Shown here: piece by piece, positions 4,614-5,825 of the stretch | Numbering within the stretch: position 1 is the stretch's first letter | How the letters are laid out: each line of letters starts with the position of its first letter | Assembly: GCA_045613165.1 (NCBI GenBank) | Contig: JAZLAK010000061.1 | Span: 1 to 5,825, forward strand | Length of the DNA stretch: 5,825 bases | Direction of reading: 5' to 3' | From: UMGS1124 sp045613165 | Lineage (GTDB): Bacteria > Bacillota_I > Bacilli_A > RF39 > UBA660 | Program-made: the position numbers and the translations under genes | The notes under the pieces: generated by a model | Seen by the model: the letters and a program-made list of their open reading frames with translations, nothing else | Databases searched by the model: none | What the model was told of the DNA's origin: nothing

Positions 4614-4738
4614 TAAAAAAATGGAAGAACTAATAATAAGAGAAAATTGTTTGTGCCCATTTTCAGTGGACTTTTTTTTATCCTATATATTAATTTTAAA
4701 ATTCGAAGTATCTCTCATTTAACTATCCATTGTTCTTA
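4614..4738 (-). ncRNA. Candidate small RNA, about 125 nt
   Basis: The sequence starts just after the -7 element at 4751-4744. Near the 5' end AAGAAC (4737-4732) pairs with GTTCTT (4630-4625), which is followed by CCA and a run of seven T (4621-4615) acting as a likely stop. Nested inside, AATGAGAG (4719-4712) pairs with CTCTTATT (4642-4635), including one G-U. GTCCA/TGGGC forms a hairpin around CTGAAAA. The longest ATG frame inside is about 11 codons. A promoter, end-to-end pairing and a terminal U-run together support an independent RNA. The class and target are unknown. A plus-strand reading frame overlaps it, but I judge that spurious. Confidence 0.45.
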
Positions 4739-4743
4739 CACTA

Positions 4744-4751
4744 CAAATATA
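4744..4751 (-). promoter_or_regulatory. Bacteroidetes -7 element of the small RNA
   Basis: The minus strand reads TATATTTG, embedded in TACTATATTTGTAGTGT, which is identical to the promoter of the large RNA. The nearest TTG is 24 nt upstream (4778-4776), too far for consensus spacing. It lies inside the 13-nt motif at 4773-4785, so an activator may replace the -33 contact. Confidence 0.5.
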
Positions 4752-4772
4752 GTATTTTTTTTTAAAAATGGT

Positions 4773-4785
4773 ACTCAAACGTGTC
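4773..4785 (-). promoter_or_regulatory. Copy 3 of the repeated motif ACTCAANCGWGTC
   Basis: The plus strand reads ACTCAAACGTGTC followed by CCATTATA. Its W position breaks the inverted repeat seen in copies 1 and 2, so sequence rather than RNA pairing seems conserved. It sits about 35-47 nt upstream of the predicted small-RNA start, immediately after the stop codon of the membrane-protein gene. Confidence 0.45.
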
Positions 4786-4788
4786 CCA

Positions 4789-4962
4789 TTATAAGATGTA
4801 TCTATATAAAAACAAGAAAATCACACAAGACCACAAAATAATTCCAAGACCATAAAGTAACAAGTTATCTGCTGCTTTGTTTTTTATTTTTTTATAAAAT
4901 TCACAACATTCTTCAAGACTATATTTTTTGTCATTAGAATTTTCCTTCTTTGTTTTGTTCAT
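4789..4962 (-). CDS. Small membrane protein, 57 aa
   Basis: A short Lys-rich N-terminus (MNKTKKENSNDKKYS) and a helix with a Cys-Cys pair (residues 19-20) are followed by one hydrophobic segment, NLLLYGLGIILWSCVIFLFL (about 33-52). The protein ends YRYIL. A single C-terminal membrane helix with the charged end in the cytoplasm is predicted. I chose the ATG at 4962-4960, which overlaps the upstream gene by 29 nt. In-frame ATGs at 4980, 4992 and 4995 would overlap more and are less likely. The overlap implies translational coupling with the 143-aa gene. Function is unknown; small membrane proteins of this kind are common in phage accessory regions. Confidence 0.6.
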   Translation of the reverse strand: MNKTKKENSNDKKYSLEECCEFYKKIKNKAADNLLLYGLGIILWSCVIFLFLYRYIL

Positions 4963-5365
4963 ACCACGATAATTTTTTTGCATATTCTTCATCATATTTA
5001 AAAAGTTCGTTGAGTGAATCTGTATTTATTCTTTTACTCTTATTTAAAAGATATAAAGAGCGTTGAATCATATTCTTTCTCCAATCATCGAGAGGTTCTT
5101 TCAAATGAGGTAGAACATTATGTTCAAAATCAATAACGTGTGTAGTAACACAGCATTCAGCCTCAATCAATTGGTCGATGTAATCGTTTTTAGTATGTTC
5201 AAGATATGTAGTGTATGCATTTGATAGATTAACGTATTTGAGTTTACCATCAATAAGGAGTTGAAGTAGTGCAAATTCAACTTCATTCTTTGGTTTTTTA
5301 GACAAAGCTTCGAGTAGTTCAAAAGTATTAGCTTGTCCCAACGTTTTATTAATATCGGTTTCCAT
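4934..5365 (-). CDS. Hypothetical helical protein, 143 aa
   Basis: The ATG at 5365-5363 opens METDINKTLGQANTFELLEAL. The frame ends with TAA at 4936-4934, inside the next gene. The protein appears almost wholly alpha-helical and soluble. Predicted helices include TFELLEALSKK (14-24), EVEFALLQLLIDGKLKYV (28-45), DYIDQLIEAECC (61-72) and NMIQRSLYLLNKSKR (98-112). Residues 28-45 could suggest a small helical binding domain, but no helix-turn-helix can be assigned with confidence. No family is recognised. It follows the 74-aa gene by 19 nt and overlaps the membrane-protein gene by 29 nt, so the three probably form one operon driven from the promoter at 5621-5614. Confidence 0.8.
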   Translation of the reverse strand: METDINKTLGQANTFELLEALSKKPKNEVEFALLQLLIDGKLKYVNLSNAYTTYLEHTKNDYIDQLIEAECCVTTHVIDFEHNVLPHLKEPLDDWRKNMIQRSLYLLNKSKRINTDSLNELFKYDEEYAKKLSWYEQNKEGKF

Positions 5366-5384
5366 ATTTTTTATTTTAAAAATG

Positions 5385-5609
5385 TTAATAACTTTCTGAG
5401 ATTAGATTGTCATAATCGTTACCTTTCAAAGAACAATAACTATCTGTTGCAGGACACCATTCTCCTACTTTACAACTTTCTTGTAGACAATCGGCTGTAA
5501 AAGAAACAACTTGAATATCGGTATTACCTATTTCATTAATGTAGTCAATACAAGTCTGAACCAATCTTTGTTGAAGTTCAAAAGCTAATTTATTATCAAC
5601 CATTTCCAT
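5385..5609 (-). CDS. Cysteine-rich hypothetical protein, 74 aa
   Basis: The frame opens MEMVDNKLAFELQQRLVQ and ends DYDNLISESY. An N-terminal helix (about residues 5-27) precedes a strand, IQVVSFTAD (32-40), and then a segment with Cys at 41, 46, 52 and 59. That segment includes GEWCPATDSYC (49-59). Four spaced Cys could bind a metal, but the spacing fits no zinc motif I know. GEWxPATDSY looks like a motif found in short Bacteroides phage proteins (recalled, unverified). Two in-frame ATGs, at 5609 and 5603, are possible. The -7 element TATATTTG ends only four nucleotides before the first, so the mRNA would be leaderless at 5609 or have a leader of about six nucleotides at 5603. Confidence 0.75.
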   Translation of the reverse strand: MEMVDNKLAFELQQRLVQTCIDYINEIGNTDIQVVSFTADCLQESCKVGEWCPATDSYCSLKGNDYDNLISESY

Positions 5610-5613
5610 AACA

Positions 5614-5638
5614 CAAATATATTGTTTTTTAAAAAAAA
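5614..5638 (-). promoter_or_regulatory. Near-leaderless promoter of the 74-aa gene
   Basis: The minus strand reads TATATTTG (5621-5614), preceded by a T8A6C tract (5638-5624). No TTG occurs at the expected -33 position. The tract overlaps the last codons of the 62-aa gene. It is the first of the same 15-mer tracts found at 4599-4585 and 2560-2546. Confidence 0.5.
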
Positions 5639-5817
5639 CTTTTTACTATTTTAAATATTATGTAACTTGTTATACCACCATAGACGATAAATTTGGCAAC
5701 CCCATCATAGAATTTATCTGTTGATTTTTTTTCAAGTTTAATTCTTTTTAAGATGTGTTCTCTTTTAAATCTTTCAAGTTCTTTAAAAGCCTCATTTCTC
5801 GACAGATTAGAAGCCAT
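5629..5817 (-). CDS. Small single-pass membrane protein, 62 aa
   Basis: The ATG at 5817-5815 opens MASNLSRNEAFKELERFKRE; the stop is TAA at 5631-5629. Residues 8-32 form a highly charged, probably amphipathic helix rich in Lys, Arg and Glu. They are followed by a hydrophobic segment, VAKFIVYGGITSYIIFKIV (40-58), and the end KSFF. The likely topology is a cytoplasmic N-terminal helix and one C-terminal membrane anchor. The function is unknown. Phage proteins of this shape include membrane-acting accessory or exclusion factors, but nothing here shows that role. The gene ends within the promoter of the next gene. Its own promoter lies beyond the right edge. Confidence 0.65.
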   Translation of the reverse strand: MASNLSRNEAFKELERFKREHILKRIKLEKKSTDKFYDGVAKFIVYGGITSYIIFKIVKSFF

Positions 5818-5825
5818 TTTAGTTA

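Noticed and set aside
4647..4841. Plus-strand frame of 64 codons
   Set aside because: It is antisense to the small-RNA candidate, its promoter and the end of the membrane-protein gene, and is composed of A+T-rich translation.
1..5825. CRISPR array or insertion sequence
   Set aside because: No regularly spaced direct repeats and no transposase frame or terminal inverted repeats were seen.

Overview
The window looks like part of an A+T-rich bacteriophage (or prophage) genome from a Bacteroidetes host. The reasons are: every credible gene lies on the minus strand; most proteins are small and unrecognised; three tRNA genes sit among them; start codons mostly lack Shine-Dalgarno sequences; and several minus-strand promoters fit the Bacteroidetes primary sigma pattern (TTG, 19-20 nt, TAnnTTTG). 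No hallmark phage gene (capsid, terminase, polymerase) is present, so the phage assignment is an inference.

Layout, in the direction of transcription (high to low coordinates). At 5817-4789 there is a run of four small genes: a 62-aa membrane protein, a 74-aa cysteine-rich protein behind its own near-leaderless promoter, a 143-aa helical protein, and an overlapping membrane protein of about 57 aa. From 4788 to 3948 there is no protein gene. Instead there are three promoter-like sites, a candidate small RNA of about 125 nt (4738-4614), a candidate large structured RNA of about 395 nt (4495-4101) whose two ends pair through a perfect 10-bp stem, and tRNA-Leu(UAA). Next come a 49-aa gene, tRNA-Arg(UCU) with a hairpin leader, and a 352-aa modular protein.

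A well-formed promoter just beyond that gene (2560-2513) starts a second RNA-rich unit: a G-rich leader, tRNA-Met(CAU), a candidate RNA closed by a perfect 11-bp stem (2268-2143), and an attenuator-like element ending in a terminator hairpin (2108-2025). Immediately downstream is the 222-aa gene (2002-1334). Three further genes (125 aa, 114 aa, and a partial gene running off the left edge) finish the window. A terminator-like hairpin lies at 321-290.

The most interesting content is non-coding. Two tRNA-containing stretches are packed with G+C-richer, stem-forming sequence that encodes nothing, and its ends coincide with promoters, tRNA ends and U-runs. Large ornate RNAs next to phage tRNAs are known as a general phenomenon (GOLLD and ROOL classes), but I cannot assign these RNAs to any class. 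A 13-nt motif, ACTCAANCGWGTC, occurs three times in intergenic sequence, and a T8A6C tract occurs three times beside promoters. Both suggest shared regulation. None of the proteins could be given a biochemical function.
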